Below, piece after piece: positions 26,745 through 36,454 of a stretch of DNA of 64,000 nucleotides; the first letter of the stretch is position 1; the number at the start of each line of letters is the position of its first letter. Source of the stretch: Telluria mixta (lineage in GTDB: Bacteria; Pseudomonadota; Gammaproteobacteria; Burkholderiales; Burkholderiaceae_D); assembly GCF_029223865.1 (NCBI RefSeq), contig NZ_CP119520.1, positions 3,720,001 to 3,784,000 on the forward strand. The letters are read 5' to 3'. The notes under the pieces were generated by a model. That model searched no databases. It was given only the letters and a program-made list of their open reading frames with translations, and had not been told where the DNA came from. A program made the translations under genes and the position numbers.

Positions 26745-29672
26745 ATGAAGTCGTCCGCACTGAAAAAGCTCACTGCGGCGGTCGCAAGTGCGCTGGTCCT
26801 GACGTCGGCGGCCCACGCGGCCGGTCTCGGCAAGCTCACGGTATTGTCCGCACTCGGCCAGCCGCTGCGCGCCGAAATCGAACTGACGGCGGTGTCCGGC
26901 GACGAAGCGTCGGGCCTCGCCGCGAAGCTGGCGTCGCCGGAAGCGTTCAAGGCGGCGAACATCGATTTCAATCCGGCCCTGCTGTCGCTGCGCTTCAACG
27001 TTGAGCAGCGCGGCGGCCGCCAGTTCATCCGTGTCAGCTCCACGCAGCCGCTGAACGAGCCGTTCGTCGACATGCTGCTGGAACTGTCGTGGAATAACGG
27101 CCGCCTCGTGCGCGAATACACGTTCCTGCTCGACCCGGCCGAGCTGCGCGCGACGCAGTCGGCCCAGGTCGCAGCCGGCGAATCCGCCCGTCCGCGCACG
27201 GAAGCGGCGCCCGCGCCGGCGCAATCGTCGACCGCGCCGGCCGCCGAGCGTCCCCGCCGCGTCGCCCGTGCCGAGACCACGGAAGCGCCGAAACCGGCGG
27301 CCGAGACGGCCTCCCAGTCGCGCTACCGCGTCAAGCAGGGCGACAGCCTGGGCCGCATCGCCGCCCAGCTGAAACCCGTCGACGTGTCGCTCGACATGAT
27401 GCTGGTGGCGCTGTACCGCGCCAATCCGGATGCCTTCATCGGCAACAACATGAACCGCCTGAAGTCGGGCCGCATCCTGACCGTGCCGGCGGGCGATGCC
27501 GTGCGCGGCACGGACGACACGGAGGCGCATGGCGTCGTCGTCGCCCACGCGGCCGACTTCAACGCCTACCGCAACAAGCTGGCGGGCCAGGTCGGCGCAT
27601 CGGAACCCGTCAAGACGCCGGAGCCGGGCCAGGGCGCGGCCGGCAAGATCACGGCCAAGGTCGAGGAGCGCCCGACCGCCGCCAACGAATCGCAGGACAA
27701 GCTGCGCCTGTCGAAAGCCGCGCCGACCACGCCGGCCGGCAAGGGCACGACGATGAGCACCGAGGACCGCATCGCCAAGGAGAAGGAACTGGCCGATGCG
27801 CAGACGCGCGTGCGCGAGCTTGAACGCAACGTGAGCGACCTCGAAAAGGTTGCCACGATCAAGAGCAAAGCCGGCGCCGAGGCGGAAAAGAATGCTTCCG
27901 CGCCCGCGCCTGTCGCCGCGACGCCGCCGGCACCCCAGCCCGCACCACAGAAGCTGCCGGCCATCAAGCCGGCCGCCAAGCCTGCGGCCGCACCGCCGGA
28001 ACCTGGCCTGATGGACTTCATCATGGACAACCTGCCGCTGGTCGGCGGCGGCGCGGCCGCGCTGCTGCTCGGCGGCCTGCTGGTCGCCCAGCGCCGCAAG
28101 AAGAAGGTCGTCAAGGTGGTGCCGGAACCGTCGATCCTCGGCGTGCCGAGCGAGCCCGCGCACTCGATGTTCGCGGAAACGGGCGGCCAGAGCGTCGACA
28201 CGAACAACAGCGTCTTCAATTCCAGCTTCGCGCCGTCCGCCAGCCAGCTCGACACGAACGAGGTCGATCCGGTGGCGGAAGCCGACGTCTACATCGCCTA
28301 CGGCCGCGATGCGCAGGCCGAGGAGATCCTCAAGGAAGCCCTGCGCACGCATCCGGAGCGCTATCCGGTGCGCCTGAAACTGCTCGAGATCTATGCCGCG
28401 CGCAAGGACCAGCGCGCGTTCGAGACGCAGGCCGCGGAACTCTACAGCATGACGCGCGGGCAGGGCGACGAGTGGGCGCAGGCCGCCGCGCTCGGTCTCA
28501 CCATCGACCCGCTCAATCCGCTGTACCAGCACACGACCGCGCCGAGCGGTCCGGCGCCGAGCACCGAGGAACTGGGCCAGCAGGTCTTGCTGTCGAAGGA
28601 GCTGGACGACGTGTTCAGTGCGCCCGATCCGCAGGCCACGCCGACGGCCGCGCTGGCGGGCGAGCCGCTGGACTTCAGCCAGCATTTCGCCGACGCGATG
28701 GCGACCGCGCAGCCGGCCCCGGCGCCCGTCACCAATGCGCCGTCGACCGAACCCGCGCCGATGGAAGACGACCATGTGCTCGACTTCGACCTGGGCGGAC
28801 TCGCGTTCGAACCGGTCGAGCCGGCGGCCGCGCCGCAAGCAGCCGCGGCACCGGCGGCCGACCTGGGCGGCGCGCACGATCTCGACTTCGACATGAGCGC
28901 GTTCGAGACGCCGGCCGCGCCTGCGCCGGCGGCCGAGCCGGCGGTCGCACTGGACAAGCGGGAAGACGATCCGCTCGACTTCTCGTTCGACATGGACTTC
29001 GCCGCCCCGGCCCCGAACCCGGTGCCGCAGCTGGAAGTCCACACGGACGACGACCTGCTGTCGCCCGCGGCAGGTGTGGCTGCAAGCACGGCCGCCGCCG
29101 CCGACATCGAGATGGCCAACCTGGCCCGCGAATTCGACCTGCCCGACCTGCCGACGGAACTGCAGGCCAACCTGCCGCCGGAACCGGAGCAATCTGCACG
29201 CGATCCGCTGTTCGATCTCGACGCGATGGACTTCGGCCTGGACGAGACGCCGCGTGCTGAAAGCCCCGCCTCGATCCCGACGGCCGCGCTGGACGAGCAC
29301 CTGTTCGACATCCCGGCCACGCCGGCGCCGGCCGAGGCGCCGTTCGCCGAGCATGACCGCATCGTGCTCGAACCGGCCGTGCCGCAGTTCGACGTGGGCG
29401 GCTTCGACCTCGACCTGCCGGCCGACGGTTCGCTGCCGCTGCCGGAAGTGCAGTCGCTGTCCGAACCGCAGTTCGAGACGCATGCTGCTCCGGCCGAACC
29501 GGCCGCGCTGTCGGCCGCCCAGATGGAGATGGAGACGAAGCTGGATCTCGCCATCGCCTACCAGGAAATCGGCGACAAGGAAGGGGCGCGCGAGCTGCTC
29601 GACGAAGTCATCCGCGGCGGCAATCCCGAGCAGGCGGCACGCGCCAGCTCGATGCGCGCGACACTGGTGTAA
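26745..29672 (+). CDS. fimV: FimV/HubP-like polar peptidoglycan-binding membrane protein
   Basis: 975 residues from the ATG at 26745 (an in-frame ATG at 26721 is possible; neither has a good ribosome site). Order: a signal peptide ending SAAHAA, the FimV N-terminal domain ([21 protein letters not shown]), and a LysM domain about residues 192-245 ([16 protein letters not shown]). A coiled-coil stretch near 345 is followed by one membrane segment about 425-447 and then the cytoplasmic part. The latter has a TPR-like piece, a long acidic Ala/Pro-rich region, and the FimV C-terminal motif [20 protein letters not shown]. Family members organise the cell pole and type IV pili or twitching. Confidence 0.9.
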   Translation: MKSSALKKLTAAVASALVLTSAAHAAGLGKLTVLSALGQPLRAEIELTAVSGDEASGLAAKLASPEAFKAANIDFNPALLSLRFNVEQRGGRQFIRVSSTQPLNEPFVDMLLELSWNNGRLVREYTFLLDPAELRATQSAQVAAGESARPRTEAAPAPAQSSTAPAAERPRRVARAETTEAPKPAAETASQSRYRVKQGDSLGRIAAQLKPVDVSLDMMLVALYRANPDAFIGNNMNRLKSGRILTVPAGDAVRGTDDTEAHGVVVAHAADFNAYRNKLAGQVGASEPVKTPEPGQGAAGKITAKVEERPTAANESQDKLRLSKAAPTTPAGKGTTMSTEDRIAKEKELADAQTRVRELERNVSDLEKVATIKSKAGAEAEKNASAPAPVAATPPAPQPAPQKLPAIKPAAKPAAAPPEPGLMDFIMDNLPLVGGGAAALLLGGLLVAQRRKKKVVKVVPEPSILGVPSEPAHSMFAETGGQSVDTNNSVFNSSFAPSASQLDTNEVDPVAEADVYIAYGRDAQAEEILKEALRTHPERYPVRLKLLEIYAARKDQRAFETQAAELYSMTRGQGDEWAQAAALGLTIDPLNPLYQHTTAPSGPAPSTEELGQQVLLSKELDDVFSAPDPQATPTAALAGEPLDFSQHFADAMATAQPAPAPVTNAPSTEPAPMEDDHVLDFDLGGLAFEPVEPAAAPQAAAAPAADLGGAHDLDFDMSAFETPAAPAPAAEPAVALDKREDDPLDFSFDMDFAAPAPNPVPQLEVHTDDDLLSPAAGVAASTAAAADIEMANLAREFDLPDLPTELQANLPPEPEQSARDPLFDLDAMDFGLDETPRAESPASIPTAALDEHLFDIPATPAPAEAPFAEHDRIVLEPAVPQFDVGGFDLDLPADGSLPLPEVQSLSEPQFETHAAPAEPAALSAAQMEMETKLDLAIAYQEIGDKEGARELLDEVIRGGNPEQAARASSMRATLV

Positions 29673-29683
29673 GGCAGGACGAT

Positions 29684-30484
29684 TTGACACGTATCGCTTT
29701 GGGTGTCCAGTACGTGGGCACCGCCTGGAACGGGTATCAGAAACAACCATCGCGCGACACGGTCCAGGACCAGTTGGAGATCGCGCTCGAGAAATTTGCC
29801 TGCACGCGGCTGGCGACGACGTGCGCCGGCCGCACGGATGCCGGCGTCCACGCCATCGAGCAGGTCGTCCATTTCGACACGGACCTCGACCGTGCCCCGC
29901 AATCGTGGGTGCGCGGCACAAACGCCTTCCTGCCCGAGTCGATCGTCGTGCGCTGGGCCCACGTGGTCGCGCCGGATGCCGAAGGGCAGGACTTCCACGC
30001 ACGTTTTTCGGCCCGCTCGCGCACCTATCACTACGTGCTGTACAACCACGCCAACCCGTCCGCGCTGCTGGCCGGCCGCGCCGGCTGGGTGTTCCGCCCG
30101 CTCGACGTCGAGCGCATGCGGGAAGCAGCCGCGCACCTGATCGGCACGCACGATTTTTCCAGCTTCCGCGCCTCTGGCTGCCAGGCGAATTCGCCCGTCA
30201 AGCAGATGCACGAGGTGAAGATCGAACGGATGGGCGACCTCATCGTGTTCACGGTGCGCGCGTCCGCGTTCCTGCACCACATGGTGCGCAACATCGTCGG
30301 CTCGCTGATCTACGTGGGCACGGGCCGCAACGAGCCGGGCTGGATGGCCGAGGTGCTGGACGCGCGCTCGCGCGACGCCGCGGCGCCCACCTTCATGCCG
30401 GATGGGCTGTACCTTGCTACAATCGACTACGATCCGAAGTGGGGGCTGCCGCAGGAACCGGCGCCGCCGCTTCCCTGGCTATAG
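29684..30484 (+). CDS. truA: tRNA pseudouridine(38-40) synthase
   Basis: 266 residues starting with TTG at 29684, after AGGCAGGA; there is no ATG or GTG in frame that keeps the conserved start [16 protein letters not shown]. The catalytic Asp is in [20 protein letters not shown]. It modifies the anticodon stem-loop of many tRNAs. It follows fimV by 11 bases, as in other Burkholderiales. Its TAG stop codon shares its final G with a REP-like palindrome. Confidence 0.95.
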   Translation: MTRIALGVQYVGTAWNGYQKQPSRDTVQDQLEIALEKFACTRLATTCAGRTDAGVHAIEQVVHFDTDLDRAPQSWVRGTNAFLPESIVVRWAHVVAPDAEGQDFHARFSARSRTYHYVLYNHANPSALLAGRAGWVFRPLDVERMREAAAHLIGTHDFSSFRASGCQANSPVKQMHEVKIERMGDLIVFTVRASAFLHHMVRNIVGSLIYVGTGRNEPGWMAEVLDARSRDAAAPTFMPDGLYLATIDYDPKWGLPQEPAPPLPWL

Positions 30485-30525
30485 GGGTCAGAGCCCGGTG
30501 TTGCTTTTCGGGGCTCTGACCCCGG
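30484..30525. repeat. REP-like palindrome B
   Basis: GGGGTCAGAGCCCGGTG, then TTGCTTTT, then the complementary arm ending CTCTGACCCCGG. It begins at the last base of the truA stop codon and fills most of the gap to trpF. It may also work as a terminator or mRNA end. Confidence 0.85.
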
Positions 30526-30556
30526 TGTTCTGCCGCGACGCCTCCAACGAACTCCC

Positions 30557-31252
30557 ATGAAACGTACCCGCATCAAAATCTGCGGCATCACCCGCACCGA
30601 AGACCTGCACGCCGCCGTCGATGCCGGCGCCGATGCCCTCGGCTTCGTCTTTTACGCCAGGAGCCCCCGCTACGTCACCGCGGAGCGCTACGCCGAACTG
30701 GCCCGTGAACTGCCGCCGTACGTGAACGCCGTCGCCCTGTTCGTCAACGCGACCGTGGACGAGGTCCGCGCGGTCGTCGCGGCCGGTCCGGTGTCGCTGC
30801 TGCAATTCCATGGCGACGAGACGGCCGAGCAGTGCGCGCAACTGGCCGACGCCGTCCAACGCCCGTTCACGCGGGCATTCCGGGTAAAACCTGACACGAC
30901 CGCCGCCGATTTGCTAGAATCGGAAGCTCAATACCGCGCCGCATCGCCCTGGTTCTCGGGGCTTCTGCTCGACACGTACGTGGATGCCTACGGCGGCGCA
31001 GGAAAGGTTTTCGATTGGTCTCTTATTCCAAAAGAGCTCGCGCCTCGGGTCGTTTTGAGTGGTGGCTTGAGCGTACACAACGTGACTGGCGCGGTGGCGC
31101 AAGTACGCCCCTTCGCGGTCGACATCAGTAGCGGTGTCGAGGCGGCGAAGGGGATCAAGGATGCCCGCAAGATTGCCGCGTTCATCGACGCGGTGCGGGC
31201 AGGCGATGCCACCCTTTTGAGCCAGGAACACCATGAAAGCCAATCAAGTTAA
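30557..31252 (+). CDS. trpF: Phosphoribosylanthranilate isomerase
   Basis: 231 residues. Third step of the tryptophan branch. The active-site Cys is in IKICGITR; other motifs are [20 protein letters not shown] and the phosphate-binding DISSGVE. There is no clear Shine-Dalgarno sequence before the ATG. Its end overlaps the trpB start by 20 bases. Confidence 0.95.
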   Translation: MKRTRIKICGITRTEDLHAAVDAGADALGFVFYARSPRYVTAERYAELARELPPYVNAVALFVNATVDEVRAVVAAGPVSLLQFHGDETAEQCAQLADAVQRPFTRAFRVKPDTTAADLLESEAQYRAASPWFSGLLLDTYVDAYGGAGKVFDWSLIPKELAPRVVLSGGLSVHNVTGAVAQVRPFAVDISSGVEAAKGIKDARKIAAFIDAVRAGDATLLSQEHHESQSS

Positions 31253-32477
31253 AGGCGCCCAGGCGCTGTTCAAGACCCCCGACTATCAACTGCCGGACAC
31301 CACCGGCCACTTCGGCCCCTACGGCGGCTCGTTCGTCGCCGAGACGCTCAGCCACGCGCTGGCCGAGCTGAACGACGCCTACGCGCGCTACAGCCAGGAT
31401 CCCGAATTCCTCGAAGAATTCCGCTACGAACTGGCGCACTTCGTCGGCCGTCCGTCGCCCGTGTACCACGCCAAGCGCTGGTCCGAGCAGGGCGGCGGTG
31501 CGCAGATCTTCTTCAAGCGCGAAGACCTGAACCACACGGGCGCCCACAAGATCAACAACGTGATCGGCCAGGCGCTGCTGGCGAAACGCATGGGCAAGCC
31601 GCGCATCATCGCCGAGACCGGTGCCGGCCAGCACGGCGTCGCGACGGCCACGATCTGCGCCCGCTTCGGCCTCGAGTGCGTCATCTACATGGGCAGCGAG
31701 GACGTCAAGCGCCAAGCGCAGAACGTGTACCGCATGAAGCTGCTGGGCGCGACCGTCGTGCCGGTGGAATCGGGCTCCAAGACCCTGAAGGACGCGCTCA
31801 ACGAAGCGATGCGCGACTGGGTCACGAACATCGAGAACACGTTCTACATCATCGGCACGGTCGCAGGTCCGCACCCGTATCCGATGATGGTGCGCGACTT
31901 CCAGTCCGTGATCGGCGAGGAATGCCGCGTGCAGATGCCGCAGATGACGGGCCGCCAGCCGGACTACGTCGTCGCCTGCATCGGCGGCGGCTCGAACGCG
32001 ATGGGCATCTTTTATCCGTACATCGACGAGCCGGGCGTGAAGCTCGTGGGCGTCGAGGCGGCGGGCGAGGGTCTCGACAGCGGCAAGCACGCCGCGTCGC
32101 TGACGGCCGGCTTCCCGGGCGTCCTGCACGGCAACCGCACCTATCTGCTGCAGGACGAGCACGGCCAGATCATCGAGACGCATTCGGTCTCGGCGGGCCT
32201 GGATTATCCGGGCGTCGGCCCGGAACACGCGTGGCTGAAGGACAGCCAGCGTGCGGAATACGTGTCGATCACGGACGACGAGGCGCTGGCCGCCTTCCAC
32301 GACTGCTGCCGCATCGAGGGCATCATCCCCGCGCTGGAATCGTCGCACGCGATCGCCTACGCCGCCAAGCTGGCGCCGACCTTGCCCAAGGATCAGATCA
32401 TCCTGGTCAACCTGTCGGGCCGCGGCGACAAGGACATGCACACCGTGGCGCAACGGGCGGGACTCAACTTCGGCTGA
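31233..32477 (+). CDS. trpB: Tryptophan synthase beta chain
   Basis: 414 residues. Condenses indole with serine. The PLP Lys is in HTGAHKINN, with GGGSNAMG for phosphate binding and [13 protein letters not shown] upstream. It overlaps trpF and is followed 43 bases later by trpA; TrpB and TrpA form the alpha2-beta2 complex. Confidence 0.96.
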   Translation: MKANQVKGAQALFKTPDYQLPDTTGHFGPYGGSFVAETLSHALAELNDAYARYSQDPEFLEEFRYELAHFVGRPSPVYHAKRWSEQGGGAQIFFKREDLNHTGAHKINNVIGQALLAKRMGKPRIIAETGAGQHGVATATICARFGLECVIYMGSEDVKRQAQNVYRMKLLGATVVPVESGSKTLKDALNEAMRDWVTNIENTFYIIGTVAGPHPYPMMVRDFQSVIGEECRVQMPQMTGRQPDYVVACIGGGSNAMGIFYPYIDEPGVKLVGVEAAGEGLDSGKHAASLTAGFPGVLHGNRTYLLQDEHGQIIETHSVSAGLDYPGVGPEHAWLKDSQRAEYVSITDDEALAAFHDCCRIEGIIPALESSHAIAYAAKLAPTLPKDQIILVNLSGRGDKDMHTVAQRAGLNFG

Positions 32478-32520
32478 GCCCCCATCCATCGTTTGCAACC
32501 ACAGAATAAGGAATAACAGC

Positions 32521-33321
32521 ATGTCCCGTATCGCACAAACCTTCGCCGCCCTCAAGGAACAGGGCAAGACCGGTCTCGTCACCTTCATCACCGCCGGCGA
32601 CCCGGCCCCGGAACTGACCGTCCCGCTGCTGCACGCCCTCGTGGAAGGCGGCGCCGACGTCCTCGAACTGGGTGTCCCGTTCTCCGACCCGATGGCGGAA
32701 GGCCCCGTCATCCAGCGCGCCTGCGAGCGAGCGCTCACCTTCGGCGTCAGCATGACCGACGTGTTCGGCTACGTCGCCGAGTTCCGCAAGACCAACCAGC
32801 ACACCCCGGTCGTGCTGATGGGCTACGCGAATCCGATCGAACGCATGGGCCAGAGCGAGTTCGTTCGCCGCGCGAAGGCGGCCGGTGCCGACGGCGCCAT
32901 CGTCGTCGACTACCCGCCGGAAGAATGCGAAGCGTTCGCGGCCGAGATGAAGGCCAACGACCTCGACGTGATCTTCCTGCTCGCACCGACCTCGACCACG
33001 GAGCGCGTGAAGCAGGTGGCGCGCCACGGCAGCGGCTTCAGCTACTACGTGTCGCTGAAGGGCGTGACGGGCGCCGGCGGCATCGACACGGCCGACGTGG
33101 CCAAGCGCGTGGCCGCGATCCGCGAGCACGTCAAACTGCCGATCGGCGTGGGCTTCGGCATCCGCGACGCGCAGACGGCGAAATCGGTGGCCAGCGTCGC
33201 CGATGCCGTCGTCATCGGCAGCCGCATCATCCAGGAACTGGAAAACACGCCGAAAGAGCAGGGCCCCGCGGCCGTGCGTACCTTCGTCGCCGGGATCCGG
33301 GAAGCGCTGGACGCGCGCTGA
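32521..33321 (+). CDS. trpA: Tryptophan synthase alpha chain
   Basis: 266 residues from the ATG at 32521 ([16 protein letters not shown]). It cleaves indole-3-glycerol phosphate. The catalytic Glu is in [15 protein letters not shown] and the catalytic Asp in [10 protein letters not shown]. Other motifs are GVTGAGG and [19 protein letters not shown] precedes the start. Last gene of the trpFBA group; in related genomes accD usually follows closely, but here 880 bases of repeats and a small gene intervene. Confidence 0.96.
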   Translation: MSRIAQTFAALKEQGKTGLVTFITAGDPAPELTVPLLHALVEGGADVLELGVPFSDPMAEGPVIQRACERALTFGVSMTDVFGYVAEFRKTNQHTPVVLMGYANPIERMGQSEFVRRAKAAGADGAIVVDYPPEECEAFAAEMKANDLDVIFLLAPTSTTERVKQVARHGSGFSYYVSLKGVTGAGGIDTADVAKRVAAIREHVKLPIGVGFGIRDAQTAKSVASVADAVVIGSRIIQELENTPKEQGPAAVRTFVAGIREALDAR

Positions 33322-33335
33322 CCTGCGCCACATCA

Positions 33336-33393
33336 AACCGGGGTCAGAGCCCGATTTTGGGAAATTGCTCAAAATCGGGCTCTGACCCCGGTT
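33336..33393. repeat. REP-like palindrome C (most complete copy)
   Basis: Arms AACCGGGGTCAGAGCCCG plus ATTTTGGG and their complement, matching at 25 of 26 positions around a short centre. It begins 15 bases after the trpA stop and ends in a T run, so it could also end trp transcripts. Confidence 0.9.
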
Positions 33394-33425
33394 TTCATTC
33401 GCTCAAGTTTGTCAGAAAGGCAAGT
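33386..33425 (+). repeat. Direct repeat unit 1 flanking the inserted block
   Basis: CCCCGGTTTTCATT, eight other bases, then TTTGTCAGAAAGGCAAGT. The same two blocks recur at 34077-34122 with a 14-base spacer. Confidence 0.75.
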
Positions 33426-33430
33426 GCCCC

Positions 33431-33606
33431 AATTTGGGGTCAGAGCACATTTTTCGAAAATTCGGGGTCAGAGCCCTTTTTCGGACAATTGATTGGTTGT
33501 CAGTTAAATTCAGCGTGCCAGAGTGAGTCCGTCGATATCACATTGGAGTCAATTGATCGGCACGCAGCTATCGAGCATCTGGAAAAATGTGCTCTGACCC
33601 CAAATT
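33431..33606. repeat. 25-bp perfect inverted repeat built from REP half-motifs
   Basis: The bases at 33431-33455 (AATTTGGGGTCAGAGC plus ACATTTTTC) are exactly complementary to 33582-33606, separated by 126 bases. A second GGGGTCAGAGC lies at 33464-33474 inside the loop. It could fold into a long hairpin. No gene is supported inside. Confidence 0.8.
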
Positions 33607-33619
33607 TGAAGAAAACGAT

Positions 33620-33667
33620 GCTCTGACCCCGAATTTGAGAAATTGCTTAAAATCGGGCTCTGACCCC
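33620..33667 (-). repeat. Two further REP half-motifs
   Basis: GCTCTGACCCC at 33620-33630 and 33657-33667 in the same orientation, with GAATTTGAGAAATTGCTT between. With the motifs at 33436, 33464 and 33591 and the two in palindrome C, seven motifs fall within about 330 bases. Confidence 0.75.
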
Positions 33668-33755
33668 GGTGTTTTTGATGCGGTCGATTTTCTTGATGGA
33701 AATGTCGGGATAGAGTGGACGAGCTGTTTTCTTTCACTCAACCCCAGCATCCATC

Positions 33756-34040
33756 ATGAAAAAACAAATCGTGCAGGTTTCCGTCGTGCAGTCGGCCAAG
33801 TTCATGGCGGCTGTCTATCTCGTCACCGCCATCCCCGTCGTCGTACTGGCCGCGTTGTTCATGTCGGCGTTCATGCCTGCGGGCGCCAGTATCGCCATGC
33901 TGATCATGATGCCAGTGGCCTACGCGATCGGCGCCTTCATCGGCGCCGCCATCGGTGCATGGATCTACAACCTGGTGGCAGCCCGCATCGGCGGCTTCGA
34001 ATTCACGACGGCGGAGGTCGGCGAGGCAGCCGTGCGCTGA
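33756..34040 (+). CDS. Small two-segment membrane protein, family uncertain
   Basis: 94 residues. The N-terminus MKKQIVQVSVVQSAKF is amphipathic. Membrane segments lie at about 17-40 and 46-72 with a short GAS-rich turn. The C-terminus reads WIYNLVAARIGGFEFTTAEVG. Proteins of this length and pattern are common in Proteobacteria, but I cannot name a function. It lies alone between a REP cluster and accD, followed by its own terminator. The flanking direct repeats suggest it and the REP cluster were inserted or duplicated there as a unit. Confidence 0.75.
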   Translation: MKKQIVQVSVVQSAKFMAAVYLVTAIPVVVLAALFMSAFMPAGASIAMLIMMPVAYAIGAFIGAAIGAWIYNLVAARIGGFEFTTAEVGEAAVR

Positions 34041-34063
34041 CCCCGGAACCGCACGCGATACCG

Positions 34064-34087
34064 CCGGGGCCACGCGCCCCGGTTTTC
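34064..34087 (+). terminator. Terminator after the small membrane protein gene
   Basis: CCGGGGC, loop CACGC, GCCCCGG and TTTT, beginning 24 bases after the stop. Confidence 0.75.
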
Positions 34088-34122
34088 ATTTCTACTAGCC
34101 TAACTTTGTCAGAAAGGCAAGT
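34077..34122 (+). repeat. Direct repeat unit 2
   Basis: CCCCGGTTTTCATT at 34077-34090 and TTTGTCAGAAAGGCAAGT at 34105-34122, matching unit 1 at 33386-33425 except for the spacer. Confidence 0.75.
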
Positions 34123-34202
34123 ATTTGACGGCAAGAATTCGACAAGCCTGATGCGAACGGCTACACTACGCCCAATTCCAGAATTGCCGCAAAGGAGAGA
34201 AC

Positions 34203-35075
34203 ATGAGTTGGTTGGAAAAGCTGCTGCCCCCCCGGATCCAGCGCTCCGATGCCGCCAAACGCCAGACCATGCCCGAAGGCCTGTGGGTCAAGTGCCCGTC
34301 GTGCGAATCGGTCCTGTACCGCGCCGACCTGGAGTCGAACCTGCATGTCTGCCCGAAATGCAGCCACCACATGCGTATCCGCGCCCGCGAGCGCCTCGAC
34401 GCGCTGCTCGATGAAGGCGGCCGCTACGAGATCGGCCAGGACGTGCTGCCGGTCGATACCCTCAAGTTCAAAGACAGCAAGAAATATCCTGACCGTCTGA
34501 AGGACGCGATGGAAGCCACGGGCGAGACCGATTCGATGGTCGTGCAGGGCGGTTCGATCATGAGCCTGCCGGTCGTGGTCGCCTGCTTCGCCTACGAATT
34601 CATGGCCGGCACGATGGGCTCCGTCAACGGCGAGCGCTTCGTGCGCGGTGCCCAGGTGGCGCTCGAGCAGAAGGTGCCGTTCATCTGCATCACCGCCAGC
34701 GGCGGGGCGCGCATGCAGGAAGGCCTGCTGTCGCTGATGCAGATGGCCAAGACCACCTCGATGCTGACCAAACTGGCCGAGAAAAAACTGCCGTTCATCA
34801 GCGTGCTGACCGACCCGACGACGGGCGGCGTGTCGGCCTCGTTCGCGTTCATGGGCGACGTCGTCATCGCCGAACCGAAGGCGCTGATCGGCTTCGCCGG
34901 CCCGCGCGTCATCGAGAACACCGTGCGCGAAAAACTGCCGGAAGGCTTCCAGCGTTCCGAGTTCCTCGTGCAAAAAGGTGCGGTCGACATGATCGTCGAC
35001 CGCCGCAAGATGCGCGAAGAAATCGCGCAGCTGCTCGCCCTGCTGCAAAGCCAGCCGGCCGACGTCATCGCTTGA
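34203..35075 (+). CDS. accD: Acetyl-CoA carboxylase carboxyltransferase beta subunit
   Basis: 290 residues. With AccA it transfers the carboxyl group from biotin to acetyl-CoA. The N-terminal zinc finger is complete (KCPSCES and HVCPKCSHH), followed by the crotonase fold with [16 protein letters not shown] and [23 protein letters not shown] precedes the ATG. folC follows 69 bases later. Confidence 0.96.
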   Translation: MSWLEKLLPPRIQRSDAAKRQTMPEGLWVKCPSCESVLYRADLESNLHVCPKCSHHMRIRARERLDALLDEGGRYEIGQDVLPVDTLKFKDSKKYPDRLKDAMEATGETDSMVVQGGSIMSLPVVVACFAYEFMAGTMGSVNGERFVRGAQVALEQKVPFICITASGGARMQEGLLSLMQMAKTTSMLTKLAEKKLPFISVLTDPTTGGVSASFAFMGDVVIAEPKALIGFAGPRVIENTVREKLPEGFQRSEFLVQKGAVDMIVDRRKMREEIAQLLALLQSQPADVIA

Positions 35076-35144
35076 TTCGCTGTCACCGCGCGGCCGGCTG
35101 CTCCCAGAGGCAGCCGGCCGCGCGCGCTTTCCGGACACCATCCC

Positions 35145-36443
35145 ATGCAAAACCTCCCGACCACCTTGCCCGACTGGCTGGCGCTGCTCGAGTCGCGCCA
35201 TGCCGAAACCCACATCGACATGGGCCTGGACCGTGTGCGCACCGTCAAGGAGCGCATGGGCCTCGCCTTTTCCTGCCCCGTGATCATGGTCGCCGGCACC
35301 AATGGCAAGGGCTCGACCTGCGCCATGCTGGAAGCCGTCCTGCTGCAGAGCGGCTACAAGGTCGGCCTGTACATCAAGCCGCACTTCCTCGACTTCAACG
35401 AGCGCGCCCGCATCAACGGCGAGATGGCCAGCGACGCCTCTCTGATCGCGGCATTCGATGAAGTCGAAGCGCGCCGCGGCGACATCGACCTGACGTACTT
35501 CGAGTTCACGACGCTCGCGATCATGCACCTGCTGTCGACGTCCGGCGTCGACGTGGCGATCCTGGAAGTGGGCCTCGGCGGCCGCCTGGATGCCGTGAAC
35601 GTGATCGATGCGGACGTGTCCATCGTCACGAGCATCGACATCGACCACAAGGATTATCTCGGCGACACGCGCGAAGAGATCGGCTTCGAGAAGGCCGGCA
35701 TCTTCCGCCCCGGCAAGCCGGCCATCTGCAGCGATCCGCTGCCGCCGCAATCGCTCATCGAGCACGCGGAAAAGATCGGCGCCGACCTGTGGCTGCTGGG
35801 CCGCGACTTCAACTACCAGGGCGACAAGCAGCAGTGGGCCTACGGCGGCCGCACGCAGCGCCGCAATTCGCTCGCGTATCCGGCGCTGCGCGGTGCCAAC
35901 CAGCTGCTGAACGCCTCGGCCGCGCTGGCCGCGCTGGAAGCCTTGCGCAACGTGCTGCCGGTCGGCGCGCAGGAAACGCGCGCAGGCCTCGCGATGGTCG
36001 AACTGCCGGGCCGCTTCCAGGTGCTGGCGGGCCGTCCGACGACGATCCTCGACGTGGCGCACAACCCGCACGCGGCCGCGACGCTCGCCCAGAACCTGGG
36101 CAATATGGGGTTCCACCGGTTCACGTACGCCGTGTTCGGCATCATGCAGGACAAGGACATCGATGCCGTCGTCGCCCATCTCGCGCCGGTCATCGACCAC
36201 TGGTGCGTGACGGCGCTGCCGTCGCCCCGTTCGGCGGACCCGGCCGTGCTGGCGGAGAAGCTGCAGAAATTGAAGCCAAGTGGTGCGAAAGACGACGAAT
36301 TCTCGGTCAAAACGTTCGCCAATCCGGCCGAAGCATTCGCAGATGCAACAAGCCGGGCCGGACAGGATGATAGAATAGTGGTCTTTGGCTCGTTCTATAC
36401 CGTGGCTGGCGTGATGGCGGCCCGTAAATCCTCTCTTCATTGA
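35145..36443 (+). CDS. folC: Bifunctional folylpolyglutamate / dihydrofolate synthase
   Basis: 432 residues. Adds glutamate to dihydropteroate and folates. The P-loop is in VAGTNGKGSTCAML, the omega/folate region in SPHFLDF-like IKPHFLDFNERARIN, and metal ligands in DIDHKDYLGDTREEIGFEKAGIFR and LDVAHNPHAA. It sits in the order accD-folC-SPOR-cvpA-purF seen across Proteobacteria. No strong ribosome site precedes the ATG. Confidence 0.95.
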   Translation: MQNLPTTLPDWLALLESRHAETHIDMGLDRVRTVKERMGLAFSCPVIMVAGTNGKGSTCAMLEAVLLQSGYKVGLYIKPHFLDFNERARINGEMASDASLIAAFDEVEARRGDIDLTYFEFTTLAIMHLLSTSGVDVAILEVGLGGRLDAVNVIDADVSIVTSIDIDHKDYLGDTREEIGFEKAGIFRPGKPAICSDPLPPQSLIEHAEKIGADLWLLGRDFNYQGDKQQWAYGGRTQRRNSLAYPALRGANQLLNASAALAALEALRNVLPVGAQETRAGLAMVELPGRFQVLAGRPTTILDVAHNPHAAATLAQNLGNMGFHRFTYAVFGIMQDKDIDAVVAHLAPVIDHWCVTALPSPRSADPAVLAEKLQKLKPSGAKDDEFSVKTFANPAEAFADATSRAGQDDRIVVFGSFYTVAGVMAARKSSLH

Positions 36444-36454
36444 CGTGACACCGC

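Noticed and set aside
33431-33667. CRISPR array formed by the repeated GGGGTCAGAGC motifs
   Set aside because: The repeats are short, occur in both orientations with irregular spacing, and match palindromes elsewhere in the window. No cas genes are present.
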